Origin: an uncultured Actinomycetes bacterium
Lineage (GTDB): Bacteria; Actinomycetota; Acidimicrobiia; Acidimicrobiales; RAAP-2
Reading direction: 5' to 3'
Length of the DNA stretch: 64,000 bases
NCBI GenBank assembly: GCA_903871335.1
Contig: CAIQGE010000015.1
Span: 56,478 to 120,477, forward strand
Positions 26,724 through 34,419 of this stretch are shown here, one piece after another. Numbering within the stretch: position 1 is the first letter of the stretch; the number at the start of each line of letters is the position of its first letter. The position numbers and the translations under genes are program-made. The notes under the pieces were generated by a model. That model ran no database searches. It was not told where the DNA came from and was given only the letters and a program-made list of their open reading frames with translations.

Positions 26724-28207
26724 ATTCGCGTGGAGCCCCGCTCGCCTTCGGGTGGGCGGGGCTTCGTCGTTGTCGCGCGGCGACGAGTGCGCGCGAACTT
26801 CGGCACCGTCACGTGCGGTGTCAGCGCAGTCACCGAACGATGCTGGAGCGCGCCGTGCCACACCCCGGCGGCGTACGCGACATCATCCGCGACGGCGTAG
26901 GGAATATCGGCGGGTCGAGGAAGTCCTCGTGTGCGCCAGCGCGCCGCCGTTCCGACCACGAGCAGAAGAATTGCCGCCCGTCGTGTGCGACGAAATGCCA
27001 CGCCCACGAACACGATGGGTCCGAACGTGCGAACAATGGAGCGAGCCAGTGGGAGCGCGGCGGTCAGCACGCCGCGGTTCACCACCACATTGGCGACGTG
27101 GCGTCTGTTCGCGACGTCTTCGGGAAGTTGCGCGGTGAAATGCGAACGAGCCGCCCCGAGAGCGCCAAGAGCGAGACGCGGCCGTCCACTCACCAGCGAG
27201 GTCCACACCATCAGCGTCCAGGCATCGAGCCGGACCGGGGCAAGTCGAGAGCCGTGTCGTTCGGCCAGCGCGGCCGCGGAGAGTCCGTAGCCGTAGCGCT
27301 GCGCCCACCATTCTCGCGCCGTTGTCCGGGCGGGATGACGCACCACCTGTGTCGCGTCGTAGCGAACGAGCCACCCCGCATCGTGCAGTCGCCAGACGAA
27401 GTCAACGTCTTCTCCGGTGCGTAGTCCTTCGTCAAAGCCGGCACCAAAGGCGCTCGCGCGCACCATGATCGTGGCGGTGGGAACGTAACTACGGAGGGTA
27501 AGCGGGACGACGAGTCCACTCTCCTCACCGAGATCGAGTGGTGAATGGTTCTGCTCAAAGGACTCGCGTGGCGAAGCCCCGGGGCTTCCCTGCACGCGAG
27601 GAGCGGCGGCGCCGACTAAGGGATCCTCGAACGCCGCACGGAGATGACTCGCGAGATGGCGCGCGTCACCCACTTGAACATCGGCGTCGACAAAGAGTAT
27701 GTAGGGCTGCGACAGGGAGGCCGCTCCCGAGTTGCGAGCGGCGGCCGGTCCCCGATTGGTTTCATGACGAACGAGTCGCGCTCCCGCCCGGTGGGCGAGG
27801 TGGGCGACGTCCAGAGTGGCAGAACCGTCGTCAACGACGACAAGGTCGAAGTCGCAGAACTCATCCAACAAGGTGGCGAGGTTTTCGTGAGCGCCTCTGG
27901 TAACGACCACCACGCCAACGTCGTCGGCCGTGAAGGACTGCACCGGGCGGAGTCGGAGGAAGCCTTGGCGCACGAGCCGGCGGGCGAGTGCACCTTCTCC
28001 CTCCGTCACGACACCGCCTTCGCGCCACCGTTCGACGGCTCGTCGCGAGGCACTATTCAGGCGCAGCAGGCGCCACGGCGTTCCGCCCCCGAGAAGTTCA
28101 TCGCTCAAAAAGTGGGTCGATGGATCCCACGTCACGGAAGTACCGACGGGAAAAGGTTCGTCCATCGGGGCCGGAATTGAGACTGTCGGCTCCCTCACGT
28201 AGGGCAT
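26720..28207 (-). CDS. mftF: MftF, mycofactocin glycosyltransferase
   Basis: A 495-residue family 2 glycosyltransferase. An N-terminal region of about 85 residues (FLSDELLGGGTPWRLLRLN) precedes the GT-A domain: VVVVTRGAHENLATLLDEF, VVVDDGSATLD (about 122-132), ETNRGPAAARNSGA, ILFVDADVQVG (DxD, about 167-177) and GEDVDFVWRLHDAGW (about 263-277). The C-terminal part has several hydrophobic segments (about 345-430). MftF adds a beta-1,4-glucose chain to premycofactocin. ATG 28207 is chosen; GTG 28198, with GGGAG at better spacing, is an alternative. It is divergent from mftA, and its 3' end contains the dehydrogenase hairpin. Confidence 0.92.
   Translation of the reverse strand: MPYVREPTVSIPAPMDEPFPVGTSVTWDPSTHFLSDELLGGGTPWRLLRLNSASRRAVERWREGGVVTEGEGALARRLVRQGFLRLRPVQSFTADDVGVVVVTRGAHENLATLLDEFCDFDLVVVDDGSATLDVAHLAHRAGARLVRHETNRGPAAARNSGAASLSQPYILFVDADVQVGDARHLASHLRAAFEDPLVGAAAPRVQGSPGASPRESFEQNHSPLDLGEESGLVVPLTLRSYVPTATIMVRASAFGAGFDEGLRTGEDVDFVWRLHDAGWLVRYDATQVVRHPARTTAREWWAQRYGYGLSAAALAERHGSRLAPVRLDAWTLMVWTSLVSGRPRLALGALGAARSHFTAQLPEDVANRRHVANVVVNRGVLTAALPLARSIVRTFGPIVFVGVAFRRTRRAAILLLVVGTAARWRTRGLPRPADIPYAVADDVAYAAGVWHGALQHRSVTALTPHVTVPKFARTRRRATTTKPRPPEGERGSTRI
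26734..26763 (+). terminator. TTCG-loop hairpin between the dehydrogenase and mftF ends
   Basis: A 13-pair stem (26734-26746 with 26751-26763, two wobble pairs) closed by a TTCG tetraloop, 10 bp after the dehydrogenase stop. There is no T-run. It lies wholly inside the last codons of convergent mftF. Confidence 0.6.
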
Positions 28208-28273
28208 TCTCCCATTCAATGTGGTGCGAAGGTGCGGGGACACGGCAGAATGGACGAAGTTGAAGGAGGGTCC

Positions 28274-28384
28274 GTGAGCGCAGAGACCACGAAGGTAGAG
28301 ACCATCGAGACTGAGGAGTCAGTGGAGACCGAAGAGTTGCTGGTCGAGGAAGTCTCGATCGACGGACTCTGCGGCGTCTACTAA
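28274..28384 (+). CDS. mftA: MftA, mycofactocin precursor peptide
   Basis: A 36-residue ribosomally made precursor. It starts at GTG 28274 after a strong AGGAGG. The leader is highly acidic (repeated ETEES and VETEELLVEE), and the C-terminal core is VSIDGLCGVY; the last two residues, Val35-Tyr36, are the ones MftC crosslinks and decarboxylates. The usual core is IDGMCGVY, so Met is replaced by Leu32 here. An in-frame ATG at 28250 would add 8 residues but lacks a good ribosome binding site. CAGAAT at 28246-28251 is a candidate -10. mftB starts 3 nt after the stop. Confidence 0.93.
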   Translation: MSAETTKVETIETEESVETEELLVEEVSIDGLCGVY

Positions 28385-28387
28385 ACC

Positions 28388-28669
28388 GTGTCGCTCGCGC
28401 CGCCCGTCACTTTTGACGCGCACGCGCCGTGGCAACTCAGCGCCGAGGTGTCCCTGCGCGACGAGGCCTTTGGGGCACTCGCGTACCACCACGGGAACCG
28501 ACGGCTGGTGTTCTTGAAGTCACCCGCTCTCGTCGACATCGTGCGAGATCTCGAGAACTATCACACTGCGGCGGACGCCATCGGCGCTCACGTCGCCAGT
28601 TCACAACAAGGGGCGTACGAGCGAGCGCTCGCGTCCTTGGCTCGATCGGAGATTATTCATGGGCGCTGA
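28388..28669 (+). CDS. mftB: MftB, mycofactocin precursor-binding chaperone
   Basis: A 93-residue protein in the position and size of MftB, a PqqD-like RRE protein that binds the MftA leader and delivers it to MftC. Recognisable pieces are the strand pair VSLRDEAFGALAYHHGNRRLVFLKSPALVDIV (about 20-51) and a C-terminal three-helix stretch. Start GTG 28388, three bases after the mftA stop; its end overlaps the mftC start by 11 bp, so mftA-mftB-mftC are tightly coupled. Confidence 0.92.
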   Translation: MSLAPPVTFDAHAPWQLSAEVSLRDEAFGALAYHHGNRRLVFLKSPALVDIVRDLENYHTAADAIGAHVASSQQGAYERALASLARSEIIHGR

Positions 28670-29774
28670 GATTACCTTGCGAGACCGATTCGAGCGCGGG
28701 CTCGCGGCCCCCATCTGCTTGACGTGGGAATTGACCTACGCGTGCAATTTGGCCTGTACCCACTGCTTGAGTTCGTCGGGTCGACGAGACCCGAATGAGC
28801 TGTCCACCGACGAGGCGACCGCACTGATCGACGAGATCGCTGCCATGAAGATCTTCTACGTCAATATCGGCGGCGGCGAACCGATGATCCGCCGAGACTT
28901 TTTCACCATCGTCGAACACGCGGTGTCGCGTCACGTCGGGGTCAAGTTCTCGACCAACGGCACGCGCATCGACGCCGCGGCCGCTCGTCGACTGGCGTCA
29001 ACGGACTACCTCGATATTCAAATCTCCATCGACGGAGCCGACGCGTTGACGAGTGACGCCGTACGCGGCGCGGGCACCTACGACCAGGCTCGACGAGCCA
29101 TGGATCATCTGCGCGACGCGAACTTTGGTCCGTTCAAGATCTCGGTCGTCATGACTCGTCACAACGTCGGGCAGTTGGATGATCTCGCAGCATTGGCGGA
29201 CGCGTACGGAGCGGAGTTGCGCTTGACGCGCCTGCGACCCTCGGGACGTGGCGTGGATGTGTGGGACGCGCTGCACCCCACCGCGCAACAGAACCGCGAT
29301 CTTTACCGGTGGCTGCTCGATCGCCCGAATGTTCTGACCGGTGACTCTTTTTTCCATTTGTCGGCTCTCGGCGAACCATTGGAGGGTCTCAACTTGTGTG
29401 GCGCCGGTCGCGTGGTCTGTCTGATCGACCCGGTCGGAAACGTTTACGCGTGTCCCTTCGTGATCCACGACGAGTTCCTCGCCGGCAACGTGCGTGACCG
29501 AGGCTTCGAAGCGGTGTGGACCGAGAGTGAACTCTTCCGCTCCCTCCGTGAGCCCGGGAACCCGGGGGCTTGCGCATCATGTGGTTCCTATGACGCCTGT
29601 CGCGGTGGCTGCATGGCGGCGAAATTCTTTACCGGGCTCGAGATGACTGACCCCGATCCCGAGTGTGTTTTCGGACACGGCGAGACCGCGCTCGCGGCGA
29701 AGCGAGTGGAGATTCGCCCCTCGCCGTCGCCGGATCATTCGCGCCGCACCCCGGTGTCGCTGTCGGCGAAGTAA
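28659..29774 (+). CDS. mftC: MftC, radical SAM mycofactocin maturase
   Basis: A 371-residue radical S-adenosylmethionine enzyme with a SPASM domain. C29-x3-C33-x2-C36 in YACNLACTHC binds the catalytic [4Fe-4S] cluster, followed by the GGEP motif (IGGGEPMIRRD, about 69-79). The C-terminal SPASM cysteines are spread over LCGAGRVVCLIDPVGNVYACPF and CASCGSYDACRGGC, with a last Cys in DPECVFGHG, enough for two auxiliary clusters. MftC oxidatively decarboxylates the terminal Tyr of MftA and then joins it to the neighbouring Val. Start ATG 28659 within the end of mftB. Confidence 0.95.
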   Translation: MGAEITLRDRFERGLAAPICLTWELTYACNLACTHCLSSSGRRDPNELSTDEATALIDEIAAMKIFYVNIGGGEPMIRRDFFTIVEHAVSRHVGVKFSTNGTRIDAAAARRLASTDYLDIQISIDGADALTSDAVRGAGTYDQARRAMDHLRDANFGPFKISVVMTRHNVGQLDDLAALADAYGAELRLTRLRPSGRGVDVWDALHPTAQQNRDLYRWLLDRPNVLTGDSFFHLSALGEPLEGLNLCGAGRVVCLIDPVGNVYACPFVIHDEFLAGNVRDRGFEAVWTESELFRSLREPGNPGACASCGSYDACRGGCMAAKFFTGLEMTDPDPECVFGHGETALAAKRVEIRPSPSPDHSRRTPVSLSAK

Positions 29775-29778
29775 CGGC

Positions 29779-30462
29779 GTGGAGAACGCGCCGTTATCGC
29801 GACGGACGAGCCGCGAACACAGCGTCCTGCCCCCACGCGTCCTGCTGCTACCCGTGGGCTCCTTCGAGCAACACGGTCCGCACCTGCCTTTGTCGACGGA
29901 CACGATCATCGCCGAGACGGTCTGCGCGGATGCCGCGGCGATCTGTGAGGTAGACGTCGCGCCTACTTTCGCCTTCAGCGCGAGCGGTGAGCACGACGGC
30001 TTTGCGGGCTTGCTCTCAATCGGGACCGACGTGACGGCCGCGGCACTCACCGAACTCGTTCGCTCCGCCCGCGCGTCGTGGCGCGGGGTGGTCATCGTGT
30101 CGGGTCACGGCGGTAACACCACGGCGCTCGCACGCGTCGCCGAGGTCGCTCGGCACGAGGGCGACCGCCTGGCGTATTGGGTTCCGCGAGCCGACGATGG
30201 TGACGCGCACGCCGGAGAAACGGAGACGTCGGTCATTTTGACCATCGACAATTCCCTCGTGCGCGAGGACGAAGTCCCCGCTGACGATCAATTGCCGAAT
30301 GGCTGGCGCGCGATCATTCAACGCGAGGGTTTGCGCGCCGTGACGGCGTCGGGCGTGCTCGGCAGTCCCCAGCGAGCGACCTTGGCGCGAGGCGCGGACC
30401 TGCGTCGTCGATGGTGTGCTGAAGTGGTGTCATTAGTAGAGGCATTGTGGGAGACAGCATGA
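29779..30462 (+). CDS. mftE: MftE, creatininase-family peptidase
   Basis: A 227-residue metallopeptidase of the creatininase family. LLPVGSFEQHGPHLPLSTDTIIAE (about 22-45) holds the metal ligands Glu, His and Asp; SASGEHDGFAGLLSIGTD (about 67-84) and VSGHGGNTTAL (about 107-117) are the following active-site loops, with the last Glu in HAGETETS (about 143-150). MftE cuts the modified MftA to release the Val-Tyr-derived AHDP. I chose GTG 29779, 4 nt after the mftC stop, because upstream residues in this frame overlap mftC and are unlike the family. Its stop overlaps the SDR start (ATGA). Confidence 0.92.
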   Translation: MENAPLSRRTSREHSVLPPRVLLLPVGSFEQHGPHLPLSTDTIIAETVCADAAAICEVDVAPTFAFSASGEHDGFAGLLSIGTDVTAAALTELVRSARASWRGVVIVSGHGGNTTALARVAEVARHEGDRLAYWVPRADDGDAHAGETETSVILTIDNSLVREDEVPADDQLPNGWRAIIQREGLRAVTASGVLGSPQRATLARGADLRRRWCAEVVSLVEALWETA

Positions 30463-31241
30463 GTCGAGTGGCCATTGTCACGGGCGCCGCACGGGGCATC
30501 GGCGCGGCCACGGTGGACGCGCTGGTCAATGACGGGTTTCGTGTCGTAGCGGTGGATCGATGTCGCGACATTGCTGATGTTCCGTACGCCATGGCGACGC
30601 CCGCCGAACTCGACGCCGTCGTCGCCCGTCACGGTGACGCCGTGCTCGGTCTCGTTGGTGACGTTCGTTCCGCCACCGATATGCAACTCGCGGTCGAAAC
30701 GGCCACCCGACACTTCGGACGCCTGGACGCCGTGGTCGCCGGGGCGGGCGTCGTCGCCGGCGGCGTGCCGTTGTGGGAGATGACGGACGCGCAAGTCGAC
30801 GCGGTGTGGAGCGTCAGCGTGCTCGGAACGCGTCGCTTACTCGATGCCGCGATCCCCGCCATGATGAGTGAAGGTCGCCGGGACGGTCGCGTCGTCGCCA
30901 TCGCTTCGGCCGCGGGCCAATTAGGACTGCGCCACCTCGCGGCCTACTCGGCCGCCAAGCACGCGGTCATCGGCATGATTCGTGGTGTGGCGATGGATCT
31001 GGCGGAAACGGGAATTACCGCCAACGCGGTCAGCCCGGGATCAACTCGCACGCCGATCTTGGAGGCATCCGCTCGCCTCTACGGATTGTCATCGACCGAA
31101 GAGTTTGTTGCCCAGCAACCCATTGGCCGACTTCTCGAGCCCAGCGAGCCGGCGCGCATGATCGCGTGGCTGTGTTCGGCGGCTAGTTCCGGTGTCACCG
31201 GAGCGGTGTTCGCCGTTGACGGCGGAATGACCGTCAGTTAG
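30459..31241 (+). CDS. Mycofactocin-coupled short-chain dehydrogenase/reductase
   Basis: A 260-residue SDR. The cofactor loop is TGAARGIG (about 8-15), with AVDRC (about 33-37) indicating NAD rather than NADP; VVAGAGVVAGGVPLWEM (about 92-108) replaces the usual NNAG motif, and the catalytic residues are Ser in IASAAG and Tyr-x3-Lys in YSAAKHA (about 165-171). The extended GAGVVAGGVPLWEMT segment is typical of SDRs that co-occur with mycofactocin genes, whose NAD does not exchange and which need mycofactocin for reoxidation. It is the last gene of the mft operon, translationally coupled to mftE. The alcohol substrate is unknown. Confidence 0.88.
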   Translation: MSRVAIVTGAARGIGAATVDALVNDGFRVVAVDRCRDIADVPYAMATPAELDAVVARHGDAVLGLVGDVRSATDMQLAVETATRHFGRLDAVVAGAGVVAGGVPLWEMTDAQVDAVWSVSVLGTRRLLDAAIPAMMSEGRRDGRVVAIASAAGQLGLRHLAAYSAAKHAVIGMIRGVAMDLAETGITANAVSPGSTRTPILEASARLYGLSSTEEFVAQQPIGRLLEPSEPARMIAWLCSAASSGVTGAVFAVDGGMTVS

Positions 31242-32202
31242 CGCTGTTCGTGGTGGGCGCGCCCGAGCAGGCCGCACGCCATAGTTCGGTGTAGCTACGA
31301 AAAGTGATGCCGTCGGTGATGTACCCGGCCTCTTGCAATTCGCGGTGATAGGCGGGTAAGTGGTGCCACGGCACGCCCATGTCGACGTGGTGCGCCAAGT
31401 GCCAGCCCGTGTTGTAGGGCACGAACCAAAAACGGGCAATGAGGTGCTGGGTGACGTTGTGGGTCGTCATCCGCCGATCATCGCTGCGCATCATGCCGCC
31501 GTGCTCGGCGAGTGCTCGTAGGCGGTTCAGGACGCGCCACTGCGTCATCCACGGCAGCCACCAAAACGCGAGGTAACTCCACCACGCGCCGGTGACGACC
31601 CAGAAGAGTCCGAACAGAACCACCTGCACAGCCATGATCTCGCCCGAAATCCTTCGACTCGTGGGTTTCGTGAGAGCGAGCAGGAGGGTCTTGAAATTCT
31701 TGTACCCCGAGATTCCTACGGCGTCGCGCAGCAGCCGACGTCGCAGGTCCTGCCACGTGCACGGGTATCCGCGGTAGAAGGCGATGTCGGGCTCGTCGGG
31801 ACCGAACTCTTCCCGGTGATGGGCGAAGTGACTTCGTCGGTACAGCGCAATCGGTACGAAGGCGGGAGCGGCAATGAACCATTTGCCCACGAAGTCATTG
31901 ATCTTCTTGTTGGTGAAGAGCAACTTGTGGGCCGCTTCGTGCATCAAAATCGCACAGCGGGCGTGCATGGGTCCCATCAAGATAAACACGGGAATGGCGG
32001 CAAAAAGGACGTAATGCGCACCGACCCACGCCATGGCAAATGTCCACGCCCACAGCAAGGTGACGGCGCGAACATTTCGCCAATTTTCGATGGCTCGATA
32101 TTTCGCTCGTAATTCCGGGATGGCCATCCCGTTGGGCAGCAAACGGTCCGTGGGCAACACCAGAGGCAGCGCCGTGGCGTCCGGAACCAGCGCGAGTGTC
32201 AT
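31234..32202 (-). CDS. Membrane fatty acid desaturase-like protein
   Basis: A 322-residue membrane di-iron enzyme of the fatty acid desaturase superfamily. The three histidine boxes are HEAAHKL (about 88-94), HFAHH (about 125-129) and HLAHHVD (about 274-280), with four or so hydrophobic segments between them (about 47-78 and 190-215). Such proteins desaturate or hydroxylate acyl chains, carotenoids or sterol-like lipids; the exact substrate is open. It runs towards the mft SDR and overlaps its 3' end by 8 bp. A second in-frame ATG at residue 26 is possible. On the other side lies the cobalamin riboswitch region. Confidence 0.85.
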   Translation of the reverse strand: MTLALVPDATALPLVLPTDRLLPNGMAIPELRAKYRAIENWRNVRAVTLLWAWTFAMAWVGAHYVLFAAIPVFILMGPMHARCAILMHEAAHKLLFTNKKINDFVGKWFIAAPAFVPIALYRRSHFAHHREEFGPDEPDIAFYRGYPCTWQDLRRRLLRDAVGISGYKNFKTLLLALTKPTSRRISGEIMAVQVVLFGLFWVVTGAWWSYLAFWWLPWMTQWRVLNRLRALAEHGGMMRSDDRRMTTHNVTQHLIARFWFVPYNTGWHLAHHVDMGVPWHHLPAYHRELQEAGYITDGITFRSYTELWRAACSGAPTTNSAN

Positions 32203-32250
32203 GAGGGCATCGTAGATCCGCTCGGCCCGACTCGCGGGCGCGCGGTGGGG

Positions 32251-32256
32251 TAAGGT
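32251..32256 (+). promoter_or_regulatory. Candidate -10 box of the B12 riboswitch transcript
   Basis: TAAGGT at 32251-32256; transcription would begin near 32262, at the 5' edge of the aptamer. Confidence 0.4.
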
Positions 32257-32259
32257 CGC

Positions 32260-32356
32260 ATCACCTCACAACAGCGAAGTCGGTGTGAATCCGACGCTGT
32301 CCCGCAACTGTATGGAACATCGCGTTCCAAGCCAGGTCGCCTGTTGGGAGGGGAAG
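32260..32356 (+). ncRNA. Cobalamin riboswitch
   Basis: The conserved aptamer core is plain: GTGTGAATCCGACGCTGTCC, then CGCAACTGTATGGAAC, then AAGCCAGGTCGCCTG (the B12 box region, about 32330-32344). It precedes a three-gene B12-type ABC importer. Downstream, CGGATCCTCATCCG (32391-32404) can form a short hairpin, and the ribosome binding site AAAGGAGAG lies at 32425-32433. No T-run is present, so control is more likely at translation or by Rho. High cobalamin should switch the importer off. Confidence 0.93.
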
Positions 32357-32437
32357 TGCAAGACAGCTCTCGAGGTAAGGGGCGGTCGTGCGGATCCTCA
32401 TCCGTCGTCCAACCAACTCGACGAAAAGGAGAGATCC

Positions 32438-33364
32438 ATGAAACGTCATCCCGTTCTATTCGCCGCCGCGGCCCTCGCGCTCGCCGCCTCGCTCGTGCCG
32501 ATGGCGTCGACCGCCGCGTCGGGCGTGGCCAGCAGCAATCTGTGCATCGTGTCGTTGTCACCCACGGCCACGGAAACCCTGTTCGCGATCGGCGCCGGCA
32601 AGCAGGTGGAAGCCGTTGATCGAGACTCCAATTTTCCGACCACCGGGCTGCCGAAGAAGCGCTTTGACGCCTTCAGCCCCAGCGCGGAGGCCATCGCCAG
32701 TGTCTGCGCCACCTCGAAGGCTCATCGTTCCACCAAGCCCGATCTCGTGGTGGTGGCGTACGACGCCAACAACATCGTCGAGCAGCTAACGACTCTCGGG
32801 ATCAACGTCATCACGCAAAATGCTCCAACGAATCTCGCGGGCGCGTACAGCCAGATGACGCAATTGGGATCGCTGACGGGACACACCAGCGCCGCGGCAC
32901 ATCTGGTCGCTTCCATCAAGGCGGTCGATGCGGCCGCGCTGAAGCAGATACCCAAGTACAAGGGTCGAACCCTCTCGGCGTACTACGAACTCGATCCGAC
33001 GCTCTACTCCTTGACGAGCAGTACCTTCGTCGGTCAAATTCTTCACTCCTTCGGGGCCAGCAATATTGCCGACGCCGTTTCGGAGCCGAGCGATGACGGA
33101 TATCCGCAGCTCACGAGTGAGTACGTGGTGTCATCCAGTCCTCAACTCGTCTTCCTCGCTGACACCGTGTGCTGCAAGGCCAACCCGACGAGTTTCGCCC
33201 AGCGCCCCGGGTTCAGCACGATCAGTGCCGCCAAGAATCACCACGTGGTGGGTCTCAATGATGACGTGGCGTCTCGATGGGGACCACGCGTAGCGATTTT
33301 GATCACCGATCTTGCTAAGGGCGTGACCGGCACGTTGAACGACGCCAAGGTGTGGAAGAAGTAG
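32438..33364 (+). CDS. btuF: Cobalamin-type ABC transporter substrate-binding protein
   Basis: A 308-residue exported binding protein. Residues 1-28 are a signal peptide (MKRHPVLFAAAALALAASLV, then MASTAAS); no lipobox Cys is visible at the cleavage site. The mature part is a class III binding protein: IVSLSPTATETLFAIGAGKQVEAVDRDSNFP (about 34-64), LVVVAYDANNIVEQL (about 99-113) and a long connecting helix near 165. The riboswitch just upstream makes cobalamin the likely ligand rather than an iron siderophore. The gene follows AAAGGAGAG and overlaps the permease gene by 13 bp if that starts at 33352. Confidence 0.9.
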   Translation: MKRHPVLFAAAALALAASLVPMASTAASGVASSNLCIVSLSPTATETLFAIGAGKQVEAVDRDSNFPTTGLPKKRFDAFSPSAEAIASVCATSKAHRSTKPDLVVVAYDANNIVEQLTTLGINVITQNAPTNLAGAYSQMTQLGSLTGHTSAAAHLVASIKAVDAAALKQIPKYKGRTLSAYYELDPTLYSLTSSTFVGQILHSFGASNIADAVSEPSDDGYPQLTSEYVVSSSPQLVFLADTVCCKANPTSFAQRPGFSTISAAKNHHVVGLNDDVASRWGPRVAILITDLAKGVTGTLNDAKVWKK

Positions 33365-34419
33365 TTTTCGTGCCACACGCCGTACCACCCAGCGCGAGAC
33401 GCACGGCGATCGTCGCGGTGATGTCCGTCATCGTGATGATCGTGGCGGCGGGCGCGGCATTGGTCATCGGGGTCTCCTCGGTGTCGGGAACCGCCGCAAT
33501 TGGTGACGTCCTGAGTCACCTCGGCATTGGTCATTCGTCGCTAAGTGACGTCCAGGACGCCATCGTGTGGGACTTGCGCGCGCCACGGGTCGCGATGGCG
33601 TTGGTGGTCGGGGCGATGCTCGCGGTGGCGGGTGGTTCGTATCAGGGCGTCTTTCGTAATCCCCTCGCGGACCCCTACTTGTTGGGCATCGCCGCGGGCG
33701 CCGGACTCGGAGCAACGATTGCGATCACGCGCATTGGCAACCCCGCCTCCTCGGGCATCCCCACCTATACGCCGTGGCTGGCTTTTGGGGGTGCGATGGC
33801 GGCCGTGGCGCTGACGTGGTCGATCGGCGGTCGCGGCGGCCGGAATACCGCCGCGACGCTCGTACTCGCCGGAGTTGCCGTGTCGTCGTTACTCACCAGC
33901 GTGCAGACCTACTTGCAACAGTCCTCGTCCTCCTCATCGATCGAGTCGGTCTACTTGTGGCTCCTCGGCTCACTTTCGGGAGCGTCCTGGGCGCAGGTCT
34001 GGCTGATTATCCCGTACGTGGTGATCTGCACACTGGTCTGCATCGCTAGCGGACGGGCGCTCGACGTCTTGAGCGTGGGTGACATGGAGTCACGAGCGTT
34101 AGGGCTTCCGGTGAGTCGGGTGAGGTTCCTCGTGATCGTGGCGTCCTCGTTCGGCACTGCCGCTGTTGTCTCCGTGGTCGGTCTCGTGGGTTTCGTGGGA
34201 TTGATCGTGCCGCACGTCGTTCGTCTCACTGTGGGCACGAGTTACCGTCGCATCCTGCCCTTATGCGTGACCTTCGGTGCGACCTTTCTCGTGCTGGCCG
34301 ACAGCGTGGCGCGTTCGGCATTGTCCGGGGCCGAAATTCCCCTCGGCGTCGTGACCGCGCTGATCGGTGCCCCGGTCTTCGTCATCATCTTGAACATCTC
34401 GCGGCGGCCCACCACGTGA
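33352..34419 (+). CDS. btuC: Cobalamin-type ABC transporter permease
   Basis: A 355-residue FecCD/BtuC permease with about ten membrane segments. Landmarks: DLRAPRVAMALVVGAMLAVAGGSYQGVFRNPLADPYLLGIAAGAGLGA (about 77-124, the family's most conserved block), the cytoplasmic coupling loop SVGDMESRALGLPVSRVR (about 240-257), and VSVVGLVGFVGLIVPHVVR (about 273-291). It forms a homodimer in the membrane with two copies of the ATPase. Start GTG 33352 lies in the end of btuF; GTG 33370 is a close alternative. The stop overlaps the ATPase start (GTGA). Confidence 0.93.
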   Translation: MEEVVFVPHAVPPSARRTAIVAVMSVIVMIVAAGAALVIGVSSVSGTAAIGDVLSHLGIGHSSLSDVQDAIVWDLRAPRVAMALVVGAMLAVAGGSYQGVFRNPLADPYLLGIAAGAGLGATIAITRIGNPASSGIPTYTPWLAFGGAMAAVALTWSIGGRGGRNTAATLVLAGVAVSSLLTSVQTYLQQSSSSSSIESVYLWLLGSLSGASWAQVWLIIPYVVICTLVCIASGRALDVLSVGDMESRALGLPVSRVRFLVIVASSFGTAAVVSVVGLVGFVGLIVPHVVRLTVGTSYRRILPLCVTFGATFLVLADSVARSALSGAEIPLGVVTALIGAPVFVIILNISRRPTT

